From: an uncultured Clostridia bacterium
Lineage (GTDB): Bacteria; Bacillota; Clostridia; Oscillospirales; Ruminococcaceae
Length of the DNA stretch: 54,703 nt
Direction of reading: 5' to 3'
NCBI GenBank assembly: GCA_947625735.1
Contig: CANQPL010000017.1
Span: 1 to 54,703, forward strand
Part shown: in pieces, positions 16,958 to 27,394 of the stretch
Layout: every line of letters begins with the position of its first letter
How positions within the stretch are numbered: the stretch's first letter is position 1
The notes under the pieces: generated by a model
Told to the model about the DNA's origin: nothing
The model's database searches: none
Seen by the model: only the letters and a program-made list of their open reading frames with translations
Translations under genes and position numbers: made by a program

Positions 16958-19900
16958 TCAGATCTTTGTAATATCTATCATTTCCATATCGTCTATCTTC
17001 TTGCCCATTGCCAGTATGTCGGCAACGGCGTTTGCGGTGTCAATGGCTGTCAGACAGCATATGGAACGCTCTACTGTCTTGCGGCGTATCTTCACACTGT
17101 CATACTGTGGAATACGTCCCTTTGCAGATGTGGATATAACATAGTTTATCTTTCCGCTGTCAAGGAGCGTCATTACATTGGGCTTCGGCTCGGACGCCTT
17201 TTTCACCACATTTGCTGCTACCATGTTCCTGTTAAGAGTTGATGCCGTTCCGCTTGTGGCGTAGATGTCAAAACCTAACTGCTCAAATTTATCAGCCACA
17301 TAAATTATTTCCTGCTTATCGGTATCCCTTACGGTAATAAGTACGCCGCCCTCATGCTTCATATTGTAGCCTGCGGCGATAAGACCCTTGAAAAGAGCGT
17401 CCTCAAAGGTTCTTGCAATACCCAGACATTCTCCCGTGGATTTCATCTCCGGTCCTAATGCCGTGTCAACATCATGGAGTTTTTCAAAGCTGAATACAGG
17501 GACTTTTACGGCTATAAAATCCGCCTCCCTGTAAAGTCCGCTTTCATAGCCCTGTTCTTTAAGCGTTTCGCCCAGCATTATTTTAGTGGCGATATCTACT
17601 ATGGGAACGCCCGTTACCTTGGATATATAGGGAACTGTTCTTGATGAACGGGGATTTACCTCGATAACATATACCTCGTTATTGTATACCACATACTGAA
17701 TGTTTACAAGTCCTACGACATGAAGCTCCATAGCAAGGCGGCGGGTATATTCTATAATTGTTTCCCTTATCCGCTTTGTAAGGGTCAGAGCGGGATATAC
17801 GGATATAGAATCTCCCGAATGAACGCCCGCTCTTTCGATATGCTCCATGATACCGGGAATAAGATAGTCCGTGCCGTCACAGACAGCGTCAACCTCAACC
17901 TCCTTGCCCATCATGTATTTGTCGATGAGTACGGGATTTTCAAGAGCCATTCCCCCCGTGATGATACCCATATACTCCACAATATCCTGATCGGAATGTG
18001 CGATTATCATATTCTGACCGCCCAGCACATAGGACGGACGCATAAGCACGGGATAACCCAGCTTCCCTGCCGCTTCAAGTGCCTCCTCGGTATTCATGAC
18101 CGTGAAGCCTGCGGGACGGGGTATGCCGCATTTGTTCAGCAGCTCATCAAAACGCTCCCTGTCCTCGGCGGCATCAATGCTGTCAGCCGATGTGCCTAAA
18201 ATATTTACACCCATTTCGGCAAGATGCTTTGTGAGCTTGATAGCAGTCTGTCCGCCGAACTGCACTACCACGCCGTAGGGCTTCTCAGTTTCGATTATCG
18301 CCTCAACGTCCTCTTTGGTGAGAGGGTCAAAATACAGCCTGTCGCCTGTGTCAAAGTCGGTGGAAACTGTTTCGGGGTTATTGTTGCAGATAACCGCATC
18401 ATAGCCCATTTCCTTTAATGCCCATACGCAGTGAACGGAGCAGTAGTCAAACTCGATGCCCTGCCCTATGCGGATAGGTCCTGAGCCGAATACAATGACC
18501 CTTTTCTTGCCTGTGTCCGTGCGCCGGATAAACTGCTCAGCCTCATTTTCATCGTCAAATGTGGAGTAGAAGTAGGGAGTTTCCGCCTTAAATTCTCCTG
18601 CACAGGTGTCTACCATTTTGAAAACGGCTTTTTTATGCTTGGGACATTTTTTTCCGCTGATACGCTCGATAGTGCTGTCAAGATAGCCGTAACGCTTTGC
18701 AAGGTCATATTTTTCCTCGGTAAGCTCGCCCTCAGCCAGCATTTTTTCAAGATCGGCAAGATTTTTCAGCTTGAAAAGGAACCATTCATCTATTTTGGTA
18801 ATATCATGTATCTTATCAATGGAAACTCCCCTTTTGATAGCCTCGAACACCACAAAGGAGCGTTCATCGTCCACATTGTAAAGAAGCTTTTCTATCTGTT
18901 CATCGCTCAGGGGCTTCAGCTTTTTCAGATTCATTGAATCCATTCCCAGCTCAATAGAGCGGACAGCCTTCATCATTGCCTGTTCAAATGATGTGCCTAT
19001 CGCCATGACCTCGCCTGTTGCCATCATCTGTGTGCCGAGAGTTCTCTTTGCATAGACGAATTTATCAAAAGGCCACTTAGGAAATTTTACCACCACATAG
19101 TCAAGGGCAGGCTCAAAGCAGGCATAGGTCTTTCCCGTTACTGCGTTTATTATCTCATCTAACGTGTAGCCTATTGCAATGCGTGCAGCCACCTTTGCAA
19201 TGGGATACCCCGTTGCCTTTGATGCCAGTGCCGAGGAGCGGGAAACTCTCGGATTTACCTCGATAACCGCATACTCAAAGGAATCAGGGTGAAGCGCAAA
19301 CTGACAGTTGCAGCCGCCCTCTACTTTAAGCTCGGAAATTATATTCAGCGCCGCAGTCCTGAGCATCTGATATTCCTTGTCCGAAAGGGTAACAGCAGGA
19401 GCGATAACTATGGAATCGCCCGTATGAACTCCCACAGGATCGAAATTCTCCATTGAGCAGACGGTTATCACATTTCCCTTGCTGTCACGGATAACCTCAA
19501 ACTCTATCTCTTTCCAGCCGCTGATGCATTTTTCAACAAGTATCTGAGTTATGGGAGACAGGCGCAGTCCGTTAGTGGCAATGTCAATAAGCTCCTCCTC
19601 ATTATAGGCAATGCCGCCGCCTGTTCCGCCCAGAGTAAAGGCGGGACGGACGATAACGGGATAGCTAATGACCTTTGCAAATTCTACCGCATCAGGAACA
19701 GTTTCAACCACCTTGGAGGGTATGACAGGCTCGCCTATCTTCTCCATTGTATCCTTGAATGCCTGTCTGTCCTCTGCCTTGTGGATAGTTTCAGGATCCG
19801 CTCCCAGCAGCTTTACGTTGTTTTCCGCAAGAAAGCCGCATTCCGCAAGCTGCATGGAAAGGGTAAGACCTGTCTGTCCTCCGAGAGTGGAAAGGATACT

Positions 19901-20152
19901 GTCGGGCTTTTCTATTTTAATTATCTTCTTTACCACATCAAGTGTCAGCGGCTCAACATACACCTTGTCCGCCATAGCCTTGTCTGTCATTATGGTAGCG
20001 GGATTTGAGTTTATGAGCACCACCTCAAGACCCTCGGCTTTCAGCGCTCTGCACGCCTGTGTACCCGCATAGTCAAATTCCGCAGCCTGACCTATGATGA
20101 TAGGTCCCGAACCTATTACCAGTACCTTTTTAATATCCGAACGAAGCGGCAT
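16958..20152 (-). CDS. carB: Carbamoyl-phosphate synthase large subunit
   Basis: 1064 residues, full length. It makes carbamoyl phosphate from bicarbonate, ATP and ammonia delivered by CarA. It contains two homologous ATP-grasp halves (KVLVIGSGPIIIGQAAEFDY near 10 and RVIVFGSGPIRIGQGIEFDY near 555), and a C-terminal allosteric MGS-like domain (from about 930) that is the usual site for UMP or ornithine control. ATG 20152 follows AAAGGAGG and lies one base beyond the carA stop. It is the last gene of the PyrR-controlled unit. Confidence 0.97.
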   Translation of the reverse strand: MPLRSDIKKVLVIGSGPIIIGQAAEFDYAGTQACRALKAEGLEVVLINSNPATIMTDKAMADKVYVEPLTLDVVKKIIKIEKPDSILSTLGGQTGLTLSMQLAECGFLAENNVKLLGADPETIHKAEDRQAFKDTMEKIGEPVIPSKVVETVPDAVEFAKVISYPVIVRPAFTLGGTGGGIAYNEEELIDIATNGLRLSPITQILVEKCISGWKEIEFEVIRDSKGNVITVCSMENFDPVGVHTGDSIVIAPAVTLSDKEYQMLRTAALNIISELKVEGGCNCQFALHPDSFEYAVIEVNPRVSRSSALASKATGYPIAKVAARIAIGYTLDEIINAVTGKTYACFEPALDYVVVKFPKWPFDKFVYAKRTLGTQMMATGEVMAIGTSFEQAMMKAVRSIELGMDSMNLKKLKPLSDEQIEKLLYNVDDERSFVVFEAIKRGVSIDKIHDITKIDEWFLFKLKNLADLEKMLAEGELTEEKYDLAKRYGYLDSTIERISGKKCPKHKKAVFKMVDTCAGEFKAETPYFYSTFDDENEAEQFIRRTDTGKKRVIVFGSGPIRIGQGIEFDYCSVHCVWALKEMGYDAVICNNNPETVSTDFDTGDRLYFDPLTKEDVEAIIETEKPYGVVVQFGGQTAIKLTKHLAEMGVNILGTSADSIDAAEDRERFDELLNKCGIPRPAGFTVMNTEEALEAAGKLGYPVLMRPSYVLGGQNMIIAHSDQDIVEYMGIITGGMALENPVLIDKYMMGKEVEVDAVCDGTDYLIPGIMEHIERAGVHSGDSISVYPALTLTKRIRETIIEYTRRLAMELHVVGLVNIQYVVYNNEVYVIEVNPRSSRTVPYISKVTGVPIVDIATKIMLGETLKEQGYESGLYREADFIAVKVPVFSFEKLHDVDTALGPEMKSTGECLGIARTFEDALFKGLIAAGYNMKHEGGVLITVRDTDKQEIIYVADKFEQLGFDIYATSGTASTLNRNMVAANVVKKASEPKPNVMTLLDSGKINYVISTSAKGRIPQYDSVKIRRKTVERSICCLTAIDTANAVADILAMGKKIDDMEMIDITKI

Positions 20153-20153
20153 A

Positions 20154-21266
20154 TCACTCTGCCTCCTTTGCATTTTTCATCATTGCGATGAACTCATCAA
20201 ACAGAAATGCTGTATCCTGCGGACCTCCGCACGCCTCGGGGTGAAACTGCACTGTAAAGCAGGGAAATCCCGTGTAACGTATGCCCTCACAGGTGCCGTC
20301 ATTTGCATTTTTATGGGAAACGACCCCCACTGCGCTGTCTACGCTCTCACTCACCACAGCATAGCCGTGATTCTGGGAGGTCACATATGTCCTGTCATGC
20401 AGAATATCATAAACAGGCTGATTTGCTCCCCTGTGACCGTATTTGAGCTTTTCGGTCCTTGCACCGTTTGCCAGCGCCATGAGCTGATGACCGAGGCATA
20501 TCCCGAAGATCGGAATATTATATTCCTTCAGCTTTTTAAGATTTTCAATGACCTCTGTATTCTCCATAGGATCCCCCGGACCGTTTGAAAGCATTATGCC
20601 GTCAGGAGCGGTTTCCTTTATCTCCTCAGCCGTTGTGGAGGCAGGCAACACCGTTACCGTGCAGCCCCTCTTTATAAGCTCTCTGCGGATATTTGTTTTA
20701 TAGCCGAGGTCGAGAAGAGCAACACGGAACAGCTCATTTTCCGCCCTATACTCCTCCTTTTCCCTGACCGTTACCGACTTTACCGCATTCCTTACGGAAA
20801 AAGCCGTTACCTTACTCATCAGCTCGTCCTTTTTTTCGTAGATGTTTTCCGTAGTGATAACACCGTTCATAACTCCGCTTTCACGGATAATACGGGTAAG
20901 ACATCTTGTATCAATGGAGTGTATGCCGATGATGTTATGCTTTTTTAAAAATTCGTCCACATTTCCCTCGCAGCGGAAGTTTGACGGAGCATTGCACCAC
21001 TCACGCACTATATATCCGCTGACACACGACCCCTTTGATTCACAGTCGCTGTCGTTCACGCCGTAATTCCCGATGAGAGGGAAAGTTTGTGTCACGATCT
21101 GACCATAGTAGCTGGGATCTGTGAGAGTTTCCTCATAGCCCGTCATACCTGTGGCAAAAACGATCTCTCCCACACTTGTACCTGCTGCGCCAAAGGATAC
21201 GCCCTCAAAGATACGGCCGTTTTCAAGCATTACATAAGCCTTTTTTCCCATATTAAATAAAGCCAT
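20154..21266 (-). CDS. carA: Carbamoyl-phosphate synthase small (glutaminase) subunit
   Basis: 370 residues. The N-terminal CarA domain (YVMLENGRIFEG, MTGYEETLTDPSYYGQI) is followed by a class I glutamine amidotransferase domain with IFGICLGHQLMALA (catalytic Cys) and QFHPEACGGPQD (catalytic His, Glu). It hydrolyses glutamine and channels ammonia to CarB. The ATG is preceded by AGAGGAGAGG. It sits 30 bases after the pyrC-pyrF gene and is translationally close-coupled to carB. Confidence 0.96.
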   Translation of the reverse strand: MALFNMGKKAYVMLENGRIFEGVSFGAAGTSVGEIVFATGMTGYEETLTDPSYYGQIVTQTFPLIGNYGVNDSDCESKGSCVSGYIVREWCNAPSNFRCEGNVDEFLKKHNIIGIHSIDTRCLTRIIRESGVMNGVITTENIYEKKDELMSKVTAFSVRNAVKSVTVREKEEYRAENELFRVALLDLGYKTNIRRELIKRGCTVTVLPASTTAEEIKETAPDGIMLSNGPGDPMENTEVIENLKKLKEYNIPIFGICLGHQLMALANGARTEKLKYGHRGANQPVYDILHDRTYVTSQNHGYAVVSESVDSAVGVVSHKNANDGTCEGIRYTGFPCFTVQFHPEACGGPQDTAFLFDEFIAMMKNAKEAE

Positions 21267-21296
21267 TGATATCCTCTCCTCTTTTCCCTTTCCGTT

Positions 21297-23510
21297 TTAT
21301 TCGGGAAGTCTTATTACGGGAATATGCGCCGTCAGATCCTCTTTCATACGCAGAGCCTCACGCCTTGCCGCACCGCCGAAATCATGCTCATCGCAGCCCT
21401 CTTTCTTATATGCGCACATGATCGCTCTTGAGGAATTGACAACAGCACCCAACCCGTTTTCATCAAAGCCCTTTGCCGCTCCCTCTGCACCGCCGCCCTG
21501 TGCGCCGTAGCCGGGTATTAGGAACATTGTGTGAGGGAGCTTTTCTCTCATTTCGGCAAGCATTTCGGGGTAGGTTGCGCCTATGACCGCACCAACTGCG
21601 GAATATCCGTACTTCCCCATGTGTGTGCTTCCCCATTTTTCGCACATATCGCCCATGGTCTCGTAAATGGTCTTTCCGTCGCAAAGACGTCTGTCCTGAA
21701 GCTCGCCCGAGGACTTGTTGGAGGTCTTTACAAGCACGAAAATGCCGCCGCCCGTTTCCAGTGCGGGCTTTATGCCGTCTGTCCCCAGATAACCGTTTAC
21801 CGTCAGAGCATCTGCACCGAATGCCGCTTCACTTTCGCCGAATACATCTGTATTTCCAAGATAGGCTGCGGAATATGCCTCCATTGTAGCGCCTATATCA
21901 TTGCGCTTTCCGTCCAGTATCACGAACATTCCTTTTGAGCGGGCATACTGTATGGTCTTGTAAAGCGCCTTTACGCCGTGATAACCGTACATCTCATAAT
22001 ATGCCGCCTGAGGCTTTACCGCAGGAACGATATCACAGATACTGTCTATTATTTCTTTGTTGAATTTATAAAGTGCCGCTGCTGCCGCTTTCATTCCCCT
22101 GCCGTGCTTTTGCATGCACCTTTCCTTTATGAATGCGGGAATGTATTCGAGCTTCGGGTCAAGTCCCACAACTGTAGGATTCTGCATTTCAGCAATTTTT
22201 TCAATAAGTCTGTCAAAAGGCATATTCTTGCTTCCTTTCATTTCAGAGTCCTTGTATATTATTCTGCTGTCGGCAAAGGTAAGCATTACCTTTCCTTTCA
22301 GCCTTTCTCCCTTGAATGGGGTATTTTTTGACTTTGATGCAAATTTTTCAGGATCAACTGTCCATTCCCTGTTAATGTCTGCGATGATAAAGTCGGCAGC
22401 CGCTCCCTTTCTGGGGTATGCCTCCTCCAGTCCGAGAATACCTCCCGGTGTATCCGACATCAGTCTGATAATATCCCTTATCCCCATTATCCCCGTGTGG
22501 TAAAGGGCGGTAAGCGCTGCCGCAAAGGAAGTTTCCAGTCCTACAATGCCGTTTGGTGCGGTAAGAAAATCCGCCTTTTCCTCAGGTGCATGAGGTGCAT
22601 GGTCGGTAACGATACAGTCAATAGTGCCGTCCGCCAGTCCGTCAAGCACAGCCTGCCTGTCCGCCTCTTCCCTGAGAGGAGGATTCATGCGGAAATCCGC
22701 ATCTTCTGACAGGAGCTTTTCTTCGGTGAACATGAAATAATGGGGAGCGGTCTCGCAGGTGACCTTTATGCCCCGCTTTTTTGCATCTCTTATGATCGCA
22801 ACGCTGCCCCTTGTGGATACATGACAAATGTGTATCCTTGCGCCGCAGGAATCAGCAAGAGCTGTTTCACGGGCGGTAATGCTGTCCTCAGAGGCTCTGT
22901 CCATGCCCTTTACGCCCAGCTTTTGGGAAACTTTGCCCTTGTTGATGATACCGCCGTTTATAATGGAAAGATCCTCGCAGTGAGAGGCTGTCAGCAGTCC
23001 TGTTTCCTTGCTCATTTCCAGTGCCGAGCGCATTATTTCGCCGTTTTCCACAGGCTTGCCGTCATCGGAGATCATTTTTATCCCCGCCGCCGCATAAGCC
23101 CTCTGATCCGCAAGCGTCCTGCCCTCCATTCCCACGGTAACAGCGCATACAGGAAATATACGTACCCCCGTAGGCTTTGCTTTTTCTTTCATATAAGCGG
23201 CAATTTCCGTATTGTCACAGACAGGCTTTGTGTTCGGCATACAAGCTACCGCCGTAACTCCTCCCGCCGCCGCAGCAGCGCACCCTGTCAGAATATCTTC
23301 TTTATGAGTCTGCCCCGGGTCCCTGAAATGAACATGGATATCCCTCAGCGCAGGCAGCGCCGCCATTCCCGTACAATCGTAGACCTCATCGGCATATGCT
23401 CTTATTTCACCGCCGATCCCCGTAATAATTCCGTCCGAAACAAGAATGTCGCCATTAACAGTTTTATCCTTGCAATAAATTTTCAGATTTTTAAAAAGAT
23501 ATCTTTTCAT
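21297..23510 (-). CDS. pyrC-pyrF: Bifunctional dihydroorotase / orotidine-5'-phosphate decarboxylase
   Basis: 737 residues in one frame. Residues 1 to ~425 are a dihydroorotase (HVHF at 59-62, MPNTKP, ASHCED, HICHVS, TDHAPH). Residues 430-737 are a type 2 OMP decarboxylase ([41 protein letters not shown]). The two catalyse the third and the last step of UMP synthesis. The link ([13 protein letters not shown]) is very short, and the DNA there holds a ribosome-site-like GAAAGGAAG about 6 bases before an ATG at 22223, where a free PyrF would start. It may therefore be a recent stop-codon loss that still makes some separate PyrF. It overlaps pyrR by 4 bases. Confidence 0.93.
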   Translation of the reverse strand: MKRYLFKNLKIYCKDKTVNGDILVSDGIITGIGGEIRAYADEVYDCTGMAALPALRDIHVHFRDPGQTHKEDILTGCAAAAAGGVTAVACMPNTKPVCDNTEIAAYMKEKAKPTGVRIFPVCAVTVGMEGRTLADQRAYAAAGIKMISDDGKPVENGEIMRSALEMSKETGLLTASHCEDLSIINGGIINKGKVSQKLGVKGMDRASEDSITARETALADSCGARIHICHVSTRGSVAIIRDAKKRGIKVTCETAPHYFMFTEEKLLSEDADFRMNPPLREEADRQAVLDGLADGTIDCIVTDHAPHAPEEKADFLTAPNGIVGLETSFAAALTALYHTGIMGIRDIIRLMSDTPGGILGLEEAYPRKGAAADFIIADINREWTVDPEKFASKSKNTPFKGERLKGKVMLTFADSRIIYKDSEMKGSKNMPFDRLIEKIAEMQNPTVVGLDPKLEYIPAFIKERCMQKHGRGMKAAAAALYKFNKEIIDSICDIVPAVKPQAAYYEMYGYHGVKALYKTIQYARSKGMFVILDGKRNDIGATMEAYSAAYLGNTDVFGESEAAFGADALTVNGYLGTDGIKPALETGGGIFVLVKTSNKSSGELQDRRLCDGKTIYETMGDMCEKWGSTHMGKYGYSAVGAVIGATYPEMLAEMREKLPHTMFLIPGYGAQGGGAEGAAKGFDENGLGAVVNSSRAIMCAYKKEGCDEHDFGGAARREALRMKEDLTAHIPVIRLPE

Positions 23511-24049
23511 TGACCTTTCCTTTCATCTTCTCCCGTAAGAATAACCACCTTGTCGCTGCCGTCCGCTTCCTTTACCATGACCTTCACCGATTCCTCGCGG
23601 GAGGTAGGCAGATTTTTACCCACATAATCGGGTCTTATGGGCAGCTCCCTGTGTCCTCTGTCAACAAGCACCGCAAGCTGTATGCTCCCCGGTCTGCCTC
23701 TGCTCATTACCGCATCTATGGCGGCTCTGGCACTTCTGCCCGTAAAGATAACATCATCTACAAGAATAATACGCTTGTCGTTTACATCAAAAAAAACAGA
23801 GGACCTGTCCCCGATGCATTCCCTTGAATCATCACGGTAAGGCGTGATGTCAAGCTCACCCACAGGGATATCAATGCCCTCTGTTATTTTCAGTCTTTCG
23901 GCGATACGGTTTGCAATATGAACACCTCTTGAAAGGATACCCACAAGACAAATGTCCTCCGTGCCTTTGTTGCGCTCTACTATTTCACAGGAAATGCGTG
24001 CCACTGCCCGTGCCATGGATTTTTCGTCAAGAATGACCGCCTTCTGCAC
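23507..24049 (-). CDS. pyrR: PyrR bifunctional pyr operon attenuator / uracil phosphoribosyltransferase
   Basis: 180 residues, normal PyrR length. The PRPP-binding loop [16 protein letters not shown] lies near residues 95-110, and the RNA-binding, basic PyrR fold is recognisable ([31 protein letters not shown]). With UMP bound it holds the pyr leader RNA in the terminating form. The start is GTG with GGAGGTGA about 9 bases upstream. First gene of the operon and directly downstream of its own target leader. Confidence 0.95.
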   Translation of the reverse strand: MQKAVILDEKSMARAVARISCEIVERNKGTEDICLVGILSRGVHIANRIAERLKITEGIDIPVGELDITPYRDDSRECIGDRSSVFFDVNDKRIILVDDVIFTGRSARAAIDAVMSRGRPGSIQLAVLVDRGHRELPIRPDYVGKNLPTSREESVKVMVKEADGSDKVVILTGEDERKGQ

Positions 24050-24065
24050 AAAAATTCACCTCCGA

Positions 24066-24205
24066 CAAAAAAACTGTCTGCCGCATTCCCGACAGACAGT
24101 TGTGAATATTCATATAAAACGGCACAAAAACACGCTTATACCGCAGAATAATCGGATTCAGGCTGCCTTGTCGAACTCACGGGAACGACTTAAAGGTTGC
24201 TCACT
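24066..24205 (-). promoter_or_regulatory. PyrR-responsive attenuator (binding loop plus terminator)
   Basis: On the minus strand the leader holds CCTT-TAA-GTCG and CGAC-AAGG arms (24166-24196) closing a loop that reads UUCCCGUGAG, which matches the PyrR-binding consensus UCCNGNGAG. Then comes a terminator, AACTGTCTG/CAGACAGTT (24101-24093 with 24080-24072), with a T-run (24073-24066) ending about 17 bases before the pyrR start. Bound PyrR-UMP should favour the terminator; an antiterminator must form between the two elements otherwise. Confidence 0.88.
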
Positions 24206-24211
24206 CAAATC

Positions 24212-24240
24212 ATTATACCACATTTTTTCTCTCATGTCAA
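24212..24240 (-). promoter_or_regulatory. pyr operon promoter
   Basis: TTGACA (24235-24240, minus strand), 17-base spacer, TATAAT (24212-24217). Transcription would begin near 24205, a few bases before the PyrR-binding loop. Confidence 0.9.
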
Positions 24241-24275
24241 CATATAATTTCATGAATTTTTGATTAACTCGCCGC

Positions 24276-25193
24276 TCATACCTGCACCTTTTCCCTTTCC
24301 TCCTCGTCCTCCTCGTCAAGAAGATTATTCCTGCCAAGTCTGCCTAAGATCTTAGCCTTTAGCATACGCAGTGATCTTCCATAGGTGTGAGAACTCATAT
24401 GGGGGAATGCTTTGACAAGACGTTCGGTAGCAGCGTCCTTTTCGCTGATAAGGCGTTCGTACTCGATTTTCAGCTTTTCGATATTTGCGGCATTTATGTC
24501 CTGCACCTTTTCCATTGCGCTGTCTCTTACGTCCACGATCTCATCGCCTATCCTGTAAACGGTGCTTTTTACTTTAAGTGCGCCGTCTGCCAGCTTCATG
24601 CCCGTTTTCACGGATACAGAAAGCATTATTTCGGATATCTCGTCAAGACGCTTTATCTTATTTTTGAGCTTTATTGCCGCCATTACCGATGCCACCGTGT
24701 CAAGAACGATAAGCACCGACATCACCACAATGAAAACAAGTCCCGCCTTAACAGGTATCATATCAATGGCGGTTTCCACTATAGGCTCTACAACTCTTAC
24801 CACAAGCACACAGCCAAATCCGAAAAAGAGGGAATTTCTCAGGCATATGTACCCCTTGTAATTAAACTTCATGTGAGAATAATCCCACCACCTTGTGCCG
24901 AACAGCTTTTCCATTCCCCAGCCCATAAACAGCTCAAAGGCAGTACACAGAATTGTGGAGCATATAAGCAGCGGCATAAAAGTATTACTGATAGGACGGA
25001 AAAAAACGTTTATCATCAGTACGCCGAAGCCGTAGATCGGGCAGATCGGCATATTAAGAAAGCCTCTGTTCTGATACTCGCCCGTTTCTAGCGTCATGTC
25101 CACGACCTCAATGCACCAGCCGACAAAGCTCCAGAAACAGAAAAGAAAATACATCTGATAAAGACTGTATTCAAAAAACGGTAACACCCTCAT
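24276..25193 (-). CDS. CmpB-family membrane protein with C-terminal coiled region
   Basis: 305 residues. The N-terminal ~170 residues are a CmpB-like membrane domain with family motifs: WSFVGWCIEVVD, NRGFLNMPICPIYG, TRWWDYSHMKFNYKGYICLRN. Several membrane segments are followed by a charged ~130-residue cytoplasmic region rich in Glu/Lys (coiled-coil-like around IEKLKIEYERLISEKDAA). It is a longer paralog of the gene at 7566. The start at 25193 has GGGGAGGA upstream; the longer frame overlaps the HD gene. Likely cotranscribed with the HD gene (23-base gap). Confidence 0.75.
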   Translation of the reverse strand: MRVLPFFEYSLYQMYFLFCFWSFVGWCIEVVDMTLETGEYQNRGFLNMPICPIYGFGVLMINVFFRPISNTFMPLLICSTILCTAFELFMGWGMEKLFGTRWWDYSHMKFNYKGYICLRNSLFFGFGCVLVVRVVEPIVETAIDMIPVKAGLVFIVVMSVLIVLDTVASVMAAIKLKNKIKRLDEISEIMLSVSVKTGMKLADGALKVKSTVYRIGDEIVDVRDSAMEKVQDINAANIEKLKIEYERLISEKDAATERLVKAFPHMSSHTYGRSLRMLKAKILGRLGRNNLLDEEDEEEREKVQV

Positions 25194-25216
25194 AACAATT
25201 TCCTCCCCTAAATTTT

Positions 25217-25885
25217 TCAAATCATATCCGTTCCGTTTGCCCGCAGGCGGAAACGTATCCCCAGAAACTCCGCCGAACGCTTGCAAAGCAGCATTCTTTC
25301 CATAAATATTTCAAAATATTCCATGACCGAGGATATACGGTTGTCAATGGTAAGATCAAGAATTATCTCGCTTTTATCCTCGCTGAAATAAAGCTCGGAA
25401 CGCTCCACGGCAAAATTCACCCTGTCATGGATATCCGCCGCCAGTGATTCTATATTTCTCACTCTGCTGCGGCGCACATCTGTCTTATCACCGATAATAA
25501 GTGCCGCAGTCATGGCATTGAGCGGCTGTGCCGTGCCCTCGTCATGGTTGCCGATTGCGGATATTACGTCACATATTTCACGGGCGGGCATTTTTAAGTT
25601 ATCAAGCAGTCTGAACGCCATTACCGCCCCGCTCTGGGCATGGTCTGTCCTGTTTATCACATTGCCTATGTCATGCATATAGGCGGCTATCATGCCAAGC
25701 TCTATTTTGCGGCTGTCGCAGCCGAGAGTTTCCATAATATATTTTACCGTTCCTGCCACCTTTTCCACATGAGCAAAGGAATGCTCGGTGTAGCCCGCAG
25801 CCTTCACCGCAGCGTCCGCATTTTCTATATAGGTGCGGATATCGGGGTCACGCCTTATATATTCATAGGTCACATTGCTTGCCAT
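25217..25885 (-). CDS. HD-domain phosphohydrolase
   Basis: 222 residues. The HD signature is visible as HSFAHVEKV, AAYMHDIGN (His-Asp near 70-71), IGNHDEG and GDKTDVRRSRV, the pattern of small metal-dependent HD hydrolases that act on nucleotides or related phosphates. The substrate is unknown. It has its own promoter at 25945-25972 and a short leader hairpin (25912-25933). Confidence 0.85.
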   Translation of the reverse strand: MASNVTYEYIRRDPDIRTYIENADAAVKAAGYTEHSFAHVEKVAGTVKYIMETLGCDSRKIELGMIAAYMHDIGNVINRTDHAQSGAVMAFRLLDNLKMPAREICDVISAIGNHDEGTAQPLNAMTAALIIGDKTDVRRSRVRNIESLAADIHDRVNFAVERSELYFSEDKSEIILDLTIDNRISSVMEYFEIFMERMLLCKRSAEFLGIRFRLRANGTDMI

Positions 25886-25911
25886 ATCTGAACACCTTTA
25901 TTAATAGTATA

Positions 25912-25972
25912 GGGGTACAAAAGAGTTTACCCCACTAAACTTATATTATACCACTTTGAAATAATTTGTCAA
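25912..25972 (-). promoter_or_regulatory. Promoter and leader hairpin for the HD gene
   Basis: TTGACA (25967-25972), 16-base spacer, TATAAT (25945-25950), minus strand. Downstream GGGGTA/TACCCC (25912-25933) can form a small hairpin in the leader. Confidence 0.7.
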
Positions 25973-26049
25973 GTACCTTTTTCAACAGGAAATCATATGA
26001 GACTAATGCGCATTTTATGAAAATATCTCAAAAAATTCCCGAAAAAAGG

Positions 26050-26078
26050 TTGCATTCTCCGGAAAAATATTGTATAAT
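26050..26078 (+). promoter_or_regulatory. glyA promoter
   Basis: TTGCAT (26050-26055), 17-base spacer, TATAAT (26073-26078). The leader is only ~35 nt, too short for a glycine or tetrahydrofolate riboswitch. Confidence 0.8.
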
Positions 26079-26119
26079 AGATTCAGCGTTATTAAATTTT
26101 AAAAAGGAGCGTTTTTTAT

Positions 26120-27373
26120 ATGTACAATGATATTATGGATACTATCGGCTTTGTAAACTCCGTTGACCCCGAAGTGGGCGAGGCTATGGGGCTTGAGCTT
26201 GCAAGACAGAAAAGAAATCTGGAGCTTATCGCCAGTGAAAACATAGTTTCTCCCGCTGTTATGGCAGCTATGGGCAGCGTTCTTACAAACAAATACGCCG
26301 AGGGCTACCCCTCAAAGAGATACTACGGCGGCTGCGAATATGTGGATATTGTGGAAAATATCGCCATTGAAAGAGCAAAGAAGCTCTTCGGCGCAGGCTA
26401 TGCCAATGTACAGGCTCATTCGGGCGCACAGGCGAATACTGCTGTATACTTCGCACTTCTCCAGCCCGGCGATACGGTAATGGGTATGTCCCTTGCACAC
26501 GGCGGACATCTTACCCACGGTTCACCTGTCAATATGTCGGGAAAATATTTCAACTTCGTTTCCTACGGTCTGGGTGAAGATGAAACAATTGACTACAATA
26601 AGGTTGCCCAAATGGCTGAGGAAAACAAGCCCAAACTCATCGTTGCGGGAGCTTCGGCTTATCCGAGAATAATTGACTTTAAAAGGCTTGCGGATATAGC
26701 ACACGGTGTTGGTGCGCTCCTCATGGTTGATATGGCGCATATTGCGGGACTTGTTGCCGCAGGAGTTCACCCCTCACCTGTTCCCTATGCGGATATCACC
26801 ACAACTACCACTCACAAGACACTGAGAGGTCCAAGAGGAGGACTTATTCTCACCAATGACGAGGAGCTTGCAAAGAAGATAAACAAAGCCATATTCCCCG
26901 GTATCCAGGGCGGTCCTCTCATGCACGTCATTGCAGGAAAGGCTGTTTGCTTCGGTGAAGCGTTAAAGCCTGAGTTCAAGGAATACGGAAAAAATGTTGT
27001 TGCCAATGCACAGGCACTTGCAAAAGGACTTCTTGACAGAGGTTTTGACCTTGTTTCGGGCGGCACAGACAATCATCTTATGCTCGTTGATCTGCGTCCA
27101 TTTGACCTTACAGGCAAGGAGTTTGAGCATCGTCTTGATGAGGTCTACATCACCGTCAACAAGAATGCCATTCCCAACGATCCCCAGAAGCCCTTTGTCA
27201 CCAGCGGCGTAAGAGTAGGCACACCCGCAGTTACCACAAGAGGTCTTGATACCTCCGATATGGAGAAAATAGCGGAGTTTATGTATCTTGCCGCAAAGGA
27301 TTTTGAAAATAACGCAGATGCTATCCGTGCAGGCGTTACAGAAATTTGCAAGAAGCACCCGCTTTACGAATAA
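26120..27373 (+). CDS. glyA: Serine hydroxymethyltransferase
   Basis: 417 residues, full length. It interconverts serine and glycine while loading one-carbon units on tetrahydrofolate, the main C1 source for purine and thymidylate synthesis. Seen: [40 protein letters not shown], and the PLP lysine in [14 protein letters not shown] (about residue 233). AAAGGAG lies ahead of the ATG. Single gene with its own promoter and terminator. Confidence 0.97.
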   Translation: MYNDIMDTIGFVNSVDPEVGEAMGLELARQKRNLELIASENIVSPAVMAAMGSVLTNKYAEGYPSKRYYGGCEYVDIVENIAIERAKKLFGAGYANVQAHSGAQANTAVYFALLQPGDTVMGMSLAHGGHLTHGSPVNMSGKYFNFVSYGLGEDETIDYNKVAQMAEENKPKLIVAGASAYPRIIDFKRLADIAHGVGALLMVDMAHIAGLVAAGVHPSPVPYADITTTTTHKTLRGPRGGLILTNDEELAKKINKAIFPGIQGGPLMHVIAGKAVCFGEALKPEFKEYGKNVVANAQALAKGLLDRGFDLVSGGTDNHLMLVDLRPFDLTGKEFEHRLDEVYITVNKNAIPNDPQKPFVTSGVRVGTPAVTTRGLDTSDMEKIAEFMYLAAKDFENNADAIRAGVTEICKKHPLYE

Positions 27374-27394
27374 ATTTTAATTTTCAAACATACA

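Noticed and set aside
26079-26119. Riboswitch before glyA
   Set aside because: Only about 35 nt of leader; no structure resembling glycine, THF or SAM elements.
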